Positions 6,691-12,907 of a stretch of DNA of 16,572 nt are shown here, piece after piece (the stretch's first letter is position 1; every line of letters starts with the position of its first letter). The notes under the pieces are model-generated. The model saw nothing but the letters and a program-made list of their open reading frames with translations. It had not been told where the DNA came from and did no database searches. This DNA comes from Candidatus Heimdallarchaeota archaeon (GTDB lineage Archaea; Asgardarchaeota; Heimdallarchaeia; Heimdallarchaeales; Heimdallarchaeaceae). The position numbers were made by a program, and so were the translations under genes. The stretch spans positions 1 to 16,572 of the forward strand of contig JAGLTP010000540.1 of assembly GCA_023135215.1 (NCBI GenBank), given 5' to 3'.

Positions 6691-7346
6691 TTCATTTCAC
6701 TTTTTTTAAATAATGATTTGAACCAGTAGGTTACTGTTTTGAGTCTATTAGATCCTACTAAAATTCTAATAGTTGTTGAAATTAGTAATGATACTATTGT
6801 TAGAGAACCAATTACAACAACAAAAGGTATAGAATCAATAATCCAAACGGTATTTAGAATTAATCCTGTAAAGATTGAAATCCCTATGTTGATACCCATA
6901 CTAATTAGCACTCTTTCAATTTGATTTATTGTTTCATAAATTCTCGGAAAGAAAATATTCGCAATAACCCACCCTGGAATAAAAATGCCAAACAATATGC
7001 CCATAATGACTCTCAAAAACAAAACAGGGGAATCTTGTGGAACAAGGATAATGATGGGAAAGAAAATCAAAGTAAGAAATCCAATTAACCAAAATTCTAT
7101 TGAGAAGTAGTGCAATTTAAAAACAAAGCTAGAGAGTGTTTCCGGTAGAATTCTCTCAATTTTTGGTGAACCTAACCGTATGGTTTTTGTTTTTTCCAAC
7201 TCTTGAATCAAACCATAAATTTCCTCTTTGCTTTTCCCAGTTAAATCTATGGTCCTCTTTACAAGCTCTCTTACAGTTTTTGGCTTTTCATCAGTTAATA
7301 TTTTCTGTATGATTTTTTTCAAGCCATTCATTTCTTGCTTATTCAT
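6687..7346 (-). CDS. Winged-helix plus four-helix membrane protein (DUF1616 N-terminal half-like)
   Basis: The 219-residue product begins with a soluble winged-helix-like unit (about 8-65: VRELVKRTIDLTGKSKEEIYGLIQELEKTKTIRLG). Four predicted membrane helices follow at roughly 79-101, 108-132, 148-168 and 173-196, with a basic tail. The segment FLRVIMGILFGIFIPGWVIANIFFPR (110-135), then IERVLISMGINIGISIFTGLILN (143-165), is characteristic of the membrane half of DUF1616 proteins. The beta-rich outside half expected after it is missing here but appears two genes downstream. The start is ATG 7346; ATG 7331 is an alternative. No SD is present, and a TATA-like TTTTTTAT at about 7373-7380 would give a leaderless message, making this the first gene of the cluster down to 4222. 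Whether the winged helix binds DNA is unknown. Confidence 0.72.
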   Translation of the reverse strand: MNKQEMNGLKKIIQKILTDEKPKTVRELVKRTIDLTGKSKEEIYGLIQELEKTKTIRLGSPKIERILPETLSSFVFKLHYFSIEFWLIGFLTLIFFPIIILVPQDSPVLFLRVIMGILFGIFIPGWVIANIFFPRIYETINQIERVLISMGINIGISIFTGLILNTVWIIDSIPFVVVIGSLTIVSLLISTTIRILVGSNRLKTVTYWFKSLFKKSEMK

Positions 7347-7370
7347 ATTTTGGGTAATGGTTTATTTGTA

Positions 7371-7380
7371 ATAAAAAAAG
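7371..7380 (-). promoter_or_regulatory. TATA-like / T-rich element between metK and the membrane-protein cluster
   Basis: On the minus strand this reads CTTTTTTTAT, about 30 nt before the ATG at 7346 and about 45 nt after the metK stop. It could serve both as the T-tract where metK transcription ends and as the TATA region of the following cluster. The remaining gap (7347-7422) shows only an imperfect TTTGTGAAAA / TTTTTACAAA pairing. Confidence 0.3.
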
Positions 7381-7422
7381 GTTTGTGAAAAACGTTAGAA
7401 GATTTAATTCTTTTTACAAATA

Positions 7423-8595
7423 CTATTTTAATTCTTCAACTGTTTTTCGTAGTTCTTCAATTTTGTCAGTTTTTTCCCAAGTAAATTCTGGAAGATCTCT
7501 CCCAAAATGACCATAGCAAGAAGTTTTCTTATAAATTGGTCTCTTAAGTTTCAAGTGATCAATAATAAATCCAGGACGGAAATCAAATACTTTAATCACG
7601 GCATCTCTTAATACTCTAATTGGAACTTTTTCAGAACCAAAACATTCAATGTTTATAGCTAGAGGTATGGGTTCTCCTATAGCATAAGAGATCTGAATTT
7701 CACATTTAGAAGCTAATCCTGCCGCAACAACGTTTTTTGCTGCATATCTTGCAGCATATGAAGCCGAACGATCAACTTTTGAAGGGTCCTTACCAGAAAA
7801 TGCTCCTCCTCCATGACTGTCGACTCCTCCATAAGTATCCACAATGATTTTTCTTCCTGTTAAACCAGCATCTCCATGTGGGCCTCCAATAACAAAGCGA
7901 CCTGTTCTATTAATGAATATCTTTGTTTTTTCATCGATGAAATCACTTGGAACTATTGGTTTGACGACCTCTTTCATTATCCCTTCATTTATTTCTTCAT
8001 TTGAGACTTCTTCAATGTGATGAGCAGCAATGACCACCGCTTCAACTCGAAATGGAGTATCTCCTTCATATTCAACAGCAACAAGAGATTTACCATCTGG
8101 TCTTAGAAATGGAAGAATACCTTTCTTCCTTACCTCAGTTAATCTCATAGTAAGCTTGTGAGCAAGAACAATTGGTAAAGGCATAAATTCAGGAGTTTCA
8201 TCCGTTGCAAAACCATACATTATTCCTTGGTCTCCGGCACCTTGTTGTTCCAATTCTCCTTTTATTACACCTTGAGCAATGTCTGGTGACTGAGAATGAA
8301 TAGTGCTAATTATTGCGCAACCTCTGTAATCAAATCCTATCTTTGAATCATCGTAACCAATTTCCTTTATTGTCTCACGAACTACCTTTTCATAGTCAAT
8401 GATAACAGGTTTAGTTGTAGTGATCTCACCACCAATCAACACCAGACCTGTAGTTACAAAACATTCACAAGCTACATGAGCATTAGGATCTTTAGACAAA
8501 AGCTCATCTAATATCGCATCTGATATTTGATCACATATCTTATCTGGATGCCCCTCTGTTACTGATTCCGATGCTATTATCTTTCGTAAACTCAA
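7423..8595 (-). CDS. metK: S-adenosylmethionine synthetase, bacterial/eukaryotic type
   Basis: MetK makes S-adenosylmethionine from ATP and methionine in the cytosol. The 390-residue sequence has the full canonical set: [18 protein letters not shown] (10-27), [23 protein letters not shown] (119-141), [26 protein letters not shown] (232-257) and [23 protein letters not shown] [19 protein letters not shown] (262-280). This is the COG0192 form, unlike the divergent archaeal enzyme (COG1812) that most archaea use. The start is TTG 8595, giving [19 protein letters not shown], exactly where the family begins; no in-frame ATG or GTG exists between it and the upstream in-frame stop. A GGAG SD at 8606-8609 is 10 nt from the TTG but 6 nt from an out-of-frame ATG at 8599. 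It appears to be transcribed alone. Confidence 0.96.
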   Translation of the reverse strand: MSLRKIIASESVTEGHPDKICDQISDAILDELLSKDPNAHVACECFVTTGLVLIGGEITTTKPVIIDYEKVVRETIKEIGYDDSKIGFDYRGCAIISTIHSQSPDIAQGVIKGELEQQGAGDQGIMYGFATDETPEFMPLPIVLAHKLTMRLTEVRKKGILPFLRPDGKSLVAVEYEGDTPFRVEAVVIAAHHIEEVSNEEINEGIMKEVVKPIVPSDFIDEKTKIFINRTGRFVIGGPHGDAGLTGRKIIVDTYGGVDSHGGGAFSGKDPSKVDRSASYAARYAAKNVVAAGLASKCEIQISYAIGEPIPLAINIECFGSEKVPIRVLRDAVIKVFDFRPGFIIDHLKLKRPIYKKTSCYGHFGRDLPEFTWEKTDKIEELRKTVEELK

Positions 8596-8642
8596 ACATA
8601 AAACGCTCCAAGAAATGATATTTTACAGATAAACTAATGATA

Positions 8643-8655
8643 GATTATAAAATAA
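8643..8655 (-). promoter_or_regulatory. TATA-like box for metK
   Basis: On the minus strand the segment reads TTATTTTATAATC, about 55 nt before the metK TTG. A start site about 25 nt downstream would give a leader of about 30 nt containing the GGAG SD, which fits the SD-dependent start of this gene. Confidence 0.4.
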
Positions 8656-8659
8656 TTAC

Positions 8660-8687
8660 GGTACTGTATGTGATAATACAAAGTACC
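8660..8687. repeat. Imperfect hairpin/palindrome between the helical-protein gene and metK
   Basis: Arms GGTACT (8660-8665) and AGTACC (8682-8687) enclose a second pair GTAT (8666-8669) and ATAC (8676-8679), separated by a two-base AA bulge and a six-base loop. It starts 22 nt after the stop of the upstream gene and ends just before the metK TATA region. It could be that gene's terminator or a regulator site upstream of the metK promoter. Confidence 0.4.
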
Positions 8688-8708
8688 AGGTTTTGTCAGA
8701 ATTTTATT

Positions 8709-9368
8709 CTAAAAATCTCCTGTTTCTGAGTTCTGCTGAATCTCTCTAATCCAACCGATGAGATCATCTTTGGTTGGGATGTCTTCTGGATTATTGCTTT
8801 TTGCAGCAAAAACTAGCTTTGTTGATAATTTTTCAATTTCATGTAATAGCATGGGACTGTGTCCTTTTTCTAGAAAATTATCCCTAATTTCTATCAATTG
8901 ATTGGAAATTTTCAAAAATTCATTTGAGATATCTTGACTTTGTTCAATAAGTAGTTCTATCAAACTAAATGAGTCTTCTATAGTTGATACTTTTGGATGG
9001 AATGTTTCATTCAAATGATTAGCAATGTGATTAATTATATCCCTTTGAGTTTCTTCACGTTTTTTTTCTGTTTCTTTGTGTTTCTTTTCTAAAATAACAC
9101 TAGAGAGATGTCTTAGAGTATTCTCTAACACTTCTTGAGATTGTAATTCAGGAATAAGATGAATTAGATGTGTTTTAACAAGGACTCTTCTTTCATTTTT
9201 CATAAAATAACTGTATTCATCTTTTGATAAAATTCCGGAGGAAACAAGTTCTTTTATTGATTCTCTAAACCTCTCTCTATTTCCTCTGCCTTTCCAGTAG
9301 GAAGAATCTATGTTTTCTTTTAATTTGTATGTAATTTCATCTAATATTGAAGTTTTGACAGATTCCAT
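8709..9368 (-). CDS. Helical, charged protein of unknown function
   Basis: I do not recognise this 219-residue protein. It looks almost entirely helical and hydrophilic, without signal peptide, membrane helix or cysteine, and so is cytosolic. Residues 25-75 (GRGNRERFRESIKELVSSGILSKDEYSYFMKNERRVLVKTHLIHL) could be a small helical or winged-helix module. Residues about 95-112 form a very charged KKHKETEKKREE segment likely to be coiled coil. Residues 130-190 hold further amphipathic helices, and the C-terminus has a DDLIGWIREI helix. The ATG at 9368 is preceded by ATTAA and then a perfect palindrome overlapping the place expected for a TATA box, so it may be tightly regulated, perhaps by itself. 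It is transcribed divergently from the nucleotidyltransferase gene; metK lies downstream but has its own promoter. Confidence 0.6.
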   Translation of the reverse strand: MESVKTSILDEITYKLKENIDSSYWKGRGNRERFRESIKELVSSGILSKDEYSYFMKNERRVLVKTHLIHLIPELQSQEVLENTLRHLSSVILEKKHKETEKKREETQRDIINHIANHLNETFHPKVSTIEDSFSLIELLIEQSQDISNEFLKISNQLIEIRDNFLEKGHSPMLLHEIEKLSTKLVFAAKSNNPEDIPTKDDLIGWIREIQQNSETGDF

Positions 9369-9381
9369 ATTAAATACTCTT

Positions 9382-9402
9382 ATTCTTATTGTTAATAAGA
9401 AT
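9382..9402. promoter_or_regulatory. Perfect 9+3+9 palindrome, candidate operator
   Basis: The arms ATTCTTATT (9382-9390) and AATAAGAAT (9394-9402) are exact inverse complements around the spacer GTT. The element lies 14-34 bp upstream of the minus-strand ATG at 9368, where a leaderless gene's TATA box would be, and about 95 bp before the divergent plus-strand ATG. That placement suits a repressor blocking TBP for the 8709-9368 gene. An A/T-rich palindrome can also arise by chance. Confidence 0.45.
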
Positions 9403-9463
9403 TTCTTAAGCTGAAATATTCAACTGGAGTTTTTCAGAGCAATTTTAGCGTGAATTGCATAAA

Positions 9464-9472
9464 ATATTAAAT
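9464..9472 (+). promoter_or_regulatory. TATA-like box for the nucleotidyltransferase gene
   Basis: ATATTAAAT at these positions is centred about 30 nt before the ATG at 9498. No SD precedes that ATG, so a leaderless transcript is expected. The spacing favours ATG 9498 over the in-frame TTG at 9492. Confidence 0.45.
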
Positions 9473-9497
9473 ATGTCTTTGAAATATGTAATTGAAA

Positions 9498-10226
9498 ATG
9501 TCAGACAATGTTGGAGTTCTTTTCTGTGGTGGAGAAGGGACAAGAATGCGGCCTCTTACCTACTATTTACAAAAAGTTATGATGCCGATAGGTGCTGATC
9601 AAATACCTTTACTAGAATATGTGATTAAGCATTTTAAGAAACATAATATCAACGACTTAATTCTTCTGGTTAATTATAAGAAAGAGCAGATACAAGGTTA
9701 CTTTGGCGATGGTGAAAGGTGGGGTGTGAACTTAACATATGTTCCTGATAAACCTGGATTAAAGGGTACAGGAACTGCTCTTTTGAACGCTGAGAGCTTC
9801 ATCAAAGAACGTCGAATGATAATTTACTATACTGATATCATTACAAATGTTAATCTTTCAGAAATGCTAAGTTTTCATGATCAACATAAGAAGTGGGCAA
9901 CAATTCTACTTTCAAAAGGCTGGCAAATTAGGGTTGGTACTGCTGAAACCGATGAAGAAAATCACATTACTAAATTTGTAGAAAAACCCATTCTTCCCCT
10001 ACTGGTAAATACAGGAATAAGTATTTTGGAACCAAGTATTTTTGATTATCTTAAGAGTTTTGAACCCAATCAGAGTGTAGATTTATCGAAAGATATCTTC
10101 CCATACTTTGTCCAAAAGGGAAAAATTATAGCTTATACTCAAGAAGATTGCTTCTGGGAAGACATTGGTTCAATTGAACGATATGAGAGACTTGATCATG
10201 AAAAGATAACAGAGTTAATGAAATAA
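9498..10226 (+). CDS. Sugar-1-phosphate nucleotidyltransferase
   Basis: This enzyme joins a sugar-1-phosphate and an NTP to make an NDP-sugar and pyrophosphate for glycan or glycolipid synthesis. With the start at ATG 9498 it has 242 residues; a TTG two codons earlier is also possible. Visible features are the signature loop GGEGTRMRPLT (11-21), Lys26 in the position of the catalytic/anchor lysine, GTGTAL (90-95), the metal-binding Asp113 in YYTDIITN, FVEKP (160-164), NTGISILEP (171-179) and FWEDIGSIERY (219-229). The usual xPK before the lysine reads LQK here. The length covers only the core Rossmann-like catalytic domain, without the left-handed beta-helix found in longer family members. 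The sugar and base (glucose/dTTP, glucose/UTP or mannose/GTP) cannot be told from this. Confidence 0.85.
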   Translation: MSDNVGVLFCGGEGTRMRPLTYYLQKVMMPIGADQIPLLEYVIKHFKKHNINDLILLVNYKKEQIQGYFGDGERWGVNLTYVPDKPGLKGTGTALLNAESFIKERRMIIYYTDIITNVNLSEMLSFHDQHKKWATILLSKGWQIRVGTAETDEENHITKFVEKPILPLLVNTGISILEPSIFDYLKSFEPNQSVDLSKDIFPYFVQKGKIIAYTQEDCFWEDIGSIERYERLDHEKITELMK

Positions 10227-10305
10227 AGATGTTTATGAAATTAAAAAATAAGTTTATAATTTATCACTTTCCTGTAGAATATATTGCTTAAATCGTGTGA
10301 TTAAA

Positions 10306-10698
10306 ATGAAACATAGACTGATGGATTTACTTGCATGCCCTTTAGATAAGTCATGGCCTTTAAAATTAGAGATTCTTGAAGAAGAAATGGAGAAAGAAGA
10401 AATCCCCCTCCCAATTGAAAACAAGTTTACCAATGTAATATGTAGTTTCTACTGTAATTTCAAAAAATTCATTTTAGTAAATTTACTAGAAGATGAAAGT
10501 GAAGAAACAAAGACAAAAGAAGAAATCGAAAGACACGTTACTCTGAAGGATTGTAAGAATTGTTTTCAAATAGAGATTCAAAGTGGAAAACTATATTGTT
10601 CAGAAGAAAAAGATAAGCACATTTATGAAATAAAAGAAGGAATTCCCATTATGCTTTCTAAGGATCAAATTGAAGAGCTTCATGGAAAAAAGAAATAA
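10306..10698 (+). CDS. Trm112-like zinc protein, methyltransferase activator
   Basis: The product (130 residues from ATG 10306; a GTG at 10297 is in frame) begins MKHRLMDLLACPLDKSWPL, the archaeal/eukaryotic Trm112 opening. It ends with CKNCFQIEIQSGKLYC (83-98) and YEIKEGIPIML (107-117), the terminal strand-and-helix that packs on partner enzymes. Candidate zinc ligands are Cys11, Cys83, Cys86 and Cys98; Cys46 and Cys50 lie in the middle insertion, which is longer than in minimal Trm112 proteins of about 60 residues. Trm112 stabilises and activates SAM-dependent methyltransferases acting on tRNA, rRNA and release factors. A TATA-like ATATATT (about 10279-10285) is 24 nt upstream, and GTGAT 4 nt before the ATG may act as a weak SD. 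A perfect hairpin follows the stop. Confidence 0.75.
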   Translation: MKHRLMDLLACPLDKSWPLKLEILEEEMEKEEIPLPIENKFTNVICSFYCNFKKFILVNLLEDESEETKTKEEIERHVTLKDCKNCFQIEIQSGKLYCSEEKDKHIYEIKEGIPIMLSKDQIEELHGKKK

Positions 10699-10703
10699 TT
10701 ATC

Positions 10704-10724
10704 AAAATAACATTGTGTTATTTT
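10704..10724 (+). terminator. Perfect 9-bp hairpin after the Trm112-like gene
   Basis: AAAATAACA (10704-10712) and TGTTATTTT (10716-10724) are exact inverse complements around a TTG loop. The hairpin begins 5 nt after the stop at 10698, and its right arm ends in T4. It lies between convergent genes and could end transcription in either direction. Confidence 0.5.
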
Positions 10725-10769
10725 CGGTCTTCTGTTTGTTCTTTATCCCTATCACTTCAGCTTCTTTTG

Positions 10770-11042
10770 CTAAGTTTTATTTTTAGCTTGTCGTTTTTTT
10801 ATCTCCCATATAAAATATGCAACTTCAATTCCTAGTCCTACTACAAGAAGTACATTTATGATTATTATTTTATTTCTTAAGCCTTCGAATGAAAACAAAA
10901 ACTGTTGTACAGATAAGAACACAACATACACTATTACAGTTAAAAGCAACATAATTAGATGAACACTAGATGCTTGATCCAATCGTGGAAGACTTCTCTT
11001 CTTCTTTTTCAAATCATTTGTCATTTCTTTCTCTTCATTCAT
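10770..11042 (-). CDS. Small two-helix membrane protein, unknown function
   Basis: This 90-residue protein has a charged N-terminus (1-26, with KKKKR at 12-16) and two predicted membrane helices (about 29-50 and 59-81), followed by a basic end KKRQAKNK. By the positive-inside rule both ends face the cytosol. I recognise no family. Its ATG (11042) overlaps the mutL stop as ATGA, with an AAAGGGAT SD-like sequence inside the mutL end, so it is translated from the mutL message. A second ATG at codon 7 is possible. A membrane protein is an unexpected partner for mismatch repair, and the link may be only positional. Confidence 0.65.
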   Translation of the reverse strand: MNEEKEMTNDLKKKKRSLPRLDQASSVHLIMLLLTVIVYVVFLSVQQFLFSFEGLRNKIIIINVLLVVGLGIEVAYFIWEIKKRQAKNKT

Positions 11043-12862
11043 CTATAATCCCTTTGAAAGATTTCTTCTAAATATTTCTCATTAAGAATAATAATTGTTG
11101 GGCGTCCATGGGGACAAGTAAAAGGTTCTTTTAAAGTTAGAAGTTCCGATATAAGCATTTCTGCTTCTCTAACGGAAATCTTATCACCTGCCTTAATTGA
11201 TCTTCTGCAAGCAAATAAAGATACTATCTCCTTTATAAAATCAAGATCCTCTAACACAAGGTTTTCTTTGATTTCTTTACGATGCTCTTTGATAATATCT
11301 ATTATGTCTTTCGCAACTTCATGTGAGATAGTTACACCCATTATTGAAGGAATAGATCTTATCAGAATCTCATTCTTACCAAACACTTCAACATCAAAAC
11401 CGTAGGATTTTAATTGTATTTTCATCTCTTCAATCATTTGAAATTCCGAAGGTTTAAGTTCCACAGAAACTGGGGCTAATAATTTTTGTATACTTATTTT
11501 CTTATTTTCTAATTGATTGAGATATTTAGAATAGTTGATTTTCTCATGAGCAGCATGTTGATCACATAAAAACAATCCTTCTTCTGTTTCAGCTATGATA
11601 TAAGTGTTTTTGATTAAACCTATAACCCTAATACTTGCCTTTTTCTCAATCTGAAATTCTTTATCTTTTCCTTTCCTTTCTCCTTCTGGAAGAAAATATT
11701 CTATTGTTTGGTCTCGTCTTTTAATCATTCTAATAGAGGATTTATCATCAACTGTTACTTCGGTCTTGATTGCTTTTGGAAATTGTTTACTTGAAACTGT
11801 TCCTTCTTTTGGCATTTCCCTGAAAAGAGTTGGTTGTATTTTAGTATCACTAATTCTCTCAAATATTTTTAAACCACTATCAATCAATGATTTTTGTACG
11901 CAAGACTCCACAAGACTAAAAATGAATGGCTCCTTGCTAAAACGTATTTCCTTTTTAGTGGGATGAACGTTAACATCTACTTCTTCTGTTGGTAAATCTA
12001 GAAACAGGAACACTATTGGATATCTGTTACTAGGCATAGCGGTACCATACCCTTGTAAGATAGCATCTGATATCAATTTGTTGGAAATAGGACGTTTATT
12101 GACAAATATATACATATAATCTTTGGATTTCCTGGAAAATTCAGGTTTCGTAATAAATCCTGTAATTGAATAATTATTTTCGTTCTTTTCTATTGATATA
12201 CAGGCTTTAGCAACTTTGTTACCAAAAATAGATGTAATTTGAGATATTAGCTCTCCTTTTGGAGCAGAGATTAAGCTTTTACCATTATGATTTAGAGAAA
12301 AGGAAATATTTGGATACGCTAATGCAAGTTTGGTTGTAAATTCTGTAATGTGATTAATCTCTGTTGTAATTGATTTCAAGAACTTTCTTCTAACGGGGAC
12401 ATTGAAGAACAAGTTTCTAACAGCAATTCTCGTACCGTTTGATGCTGTAGTTTTCTTGTCAGTTTTGATTTCTCCCCCTTCAACTGAAAGAAGTGTCCCC
12501 AGCTCATCCTCTTTTGCTTTCGTTGTTATCTCAACTTGAGCTACACTTACAACACTAGCTAATGCTTCTCCTCTGAAACCTAGACTGTGAATAGAAAAAA
12601 GATCATCAGCTGTTCTAATCTTGCTTGTTGAATATCTTTGAATTGCTAAACCAGCATCATCATGAGACATCCCGTTACCGTTATCTATAATCTCGATTAG
12701 TTTTTTTCCACCTTCTTGGATGTTTATGATGATTTCTGTACTATCAGCATCGATTGAATTCTCAACTAGTTCTTTTACAACAGAAGATGGTCTTTCGATT
12801 ACTTCTCCTGCTGCAATTTTATTTATTGTAAGAGAATCTAGCTTGATTATTTTCGTTTTCAT
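11039..12862 (-). CDS. mutL: DNA mismatch repair protein MutL
   Basis: MutL couples mismatch recognition by MutS to strand incision and removal. Starting at ATG 12862 (a TTG at 12880 is in frame but adds an atypical end) it has 607 residues. The GHKL ATPase shows NKIAAGEVIERPSSVVKELVENSIDA (14-39), IIDNGNGM (58-65), STSKI (78-82) and GFRGEAL (95-101). The second N-terminal subdomain ends with DVNVHPTKKEIRF (296-308). After a linker (about 335-410), the C-terminal domain carries the endonuclease elements: CDQHAAHE (433-440), ACRR (551-554), CPHGRP (583-588) and FQR (602-604). It should thus be a nicking MutL, as in organisms lacking MutH. In the first motif, the last Glu of DQHA-x2-E-x4-E is Ser445. 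A GTGAT SD-like element precedes the ATG. mutS ends 45 nt upstream. Confidence 0.96.
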   Translation of the reverse strand: MKTKIIKLDSLTINKIAAGEVIERPSSVVKELVENSIDADSTEIIINIQEGGKKLIEIIDNGNGMSHDDAGLAIQRYSTSKIRTADDLFSIHSLGFRGEALASVVSVAQVEITTKAKEDELGTLLSVEGGEIKTDKKTTASNGTRIAVRNLFFNVPVRRKFLKSITTEINHITEFTTKLALAYPNISFSLNHNGKSLISAPKGELISQITSIFGNKVAKACISIEKNENNYSITGFITKPEFSRKSKDYMYIFVNKRPISNKLISDAILQGYGTAMPSNRYPIVFLFLDLPTEEVDVNVHPTKKEIRFSKEPFIFSLVESCVQKSLIDSGLKIFERISDTKIQPTLFREMPKEGTVSSKQFPKAIKTEVTVDDKSSIRMIKRRDQTIEYFLPEGERKGKDKEFQIEKKASIRVIGLIKNTYIIAETEEGLFLCDQHAAHEKINYSKYLNQLENKKISIQKLLAPVSVELKPSEFQMIEEMKIQLKSYGFDVEVFGKNEILIRSIPSIMGVTISHEVAKDIIDIIKEHRKEIKENLVLEDLDFIKEIVSLFACRRSIKAGDKISVREAEMLISELLTLKEPFTCPHGRPTIIILNEKYLEEIFQRDYR

Positions 12863-12907
12863 TTTATCACAAACAAGCAATATTATTACAAATGCATCTG
12901 CATTCTA

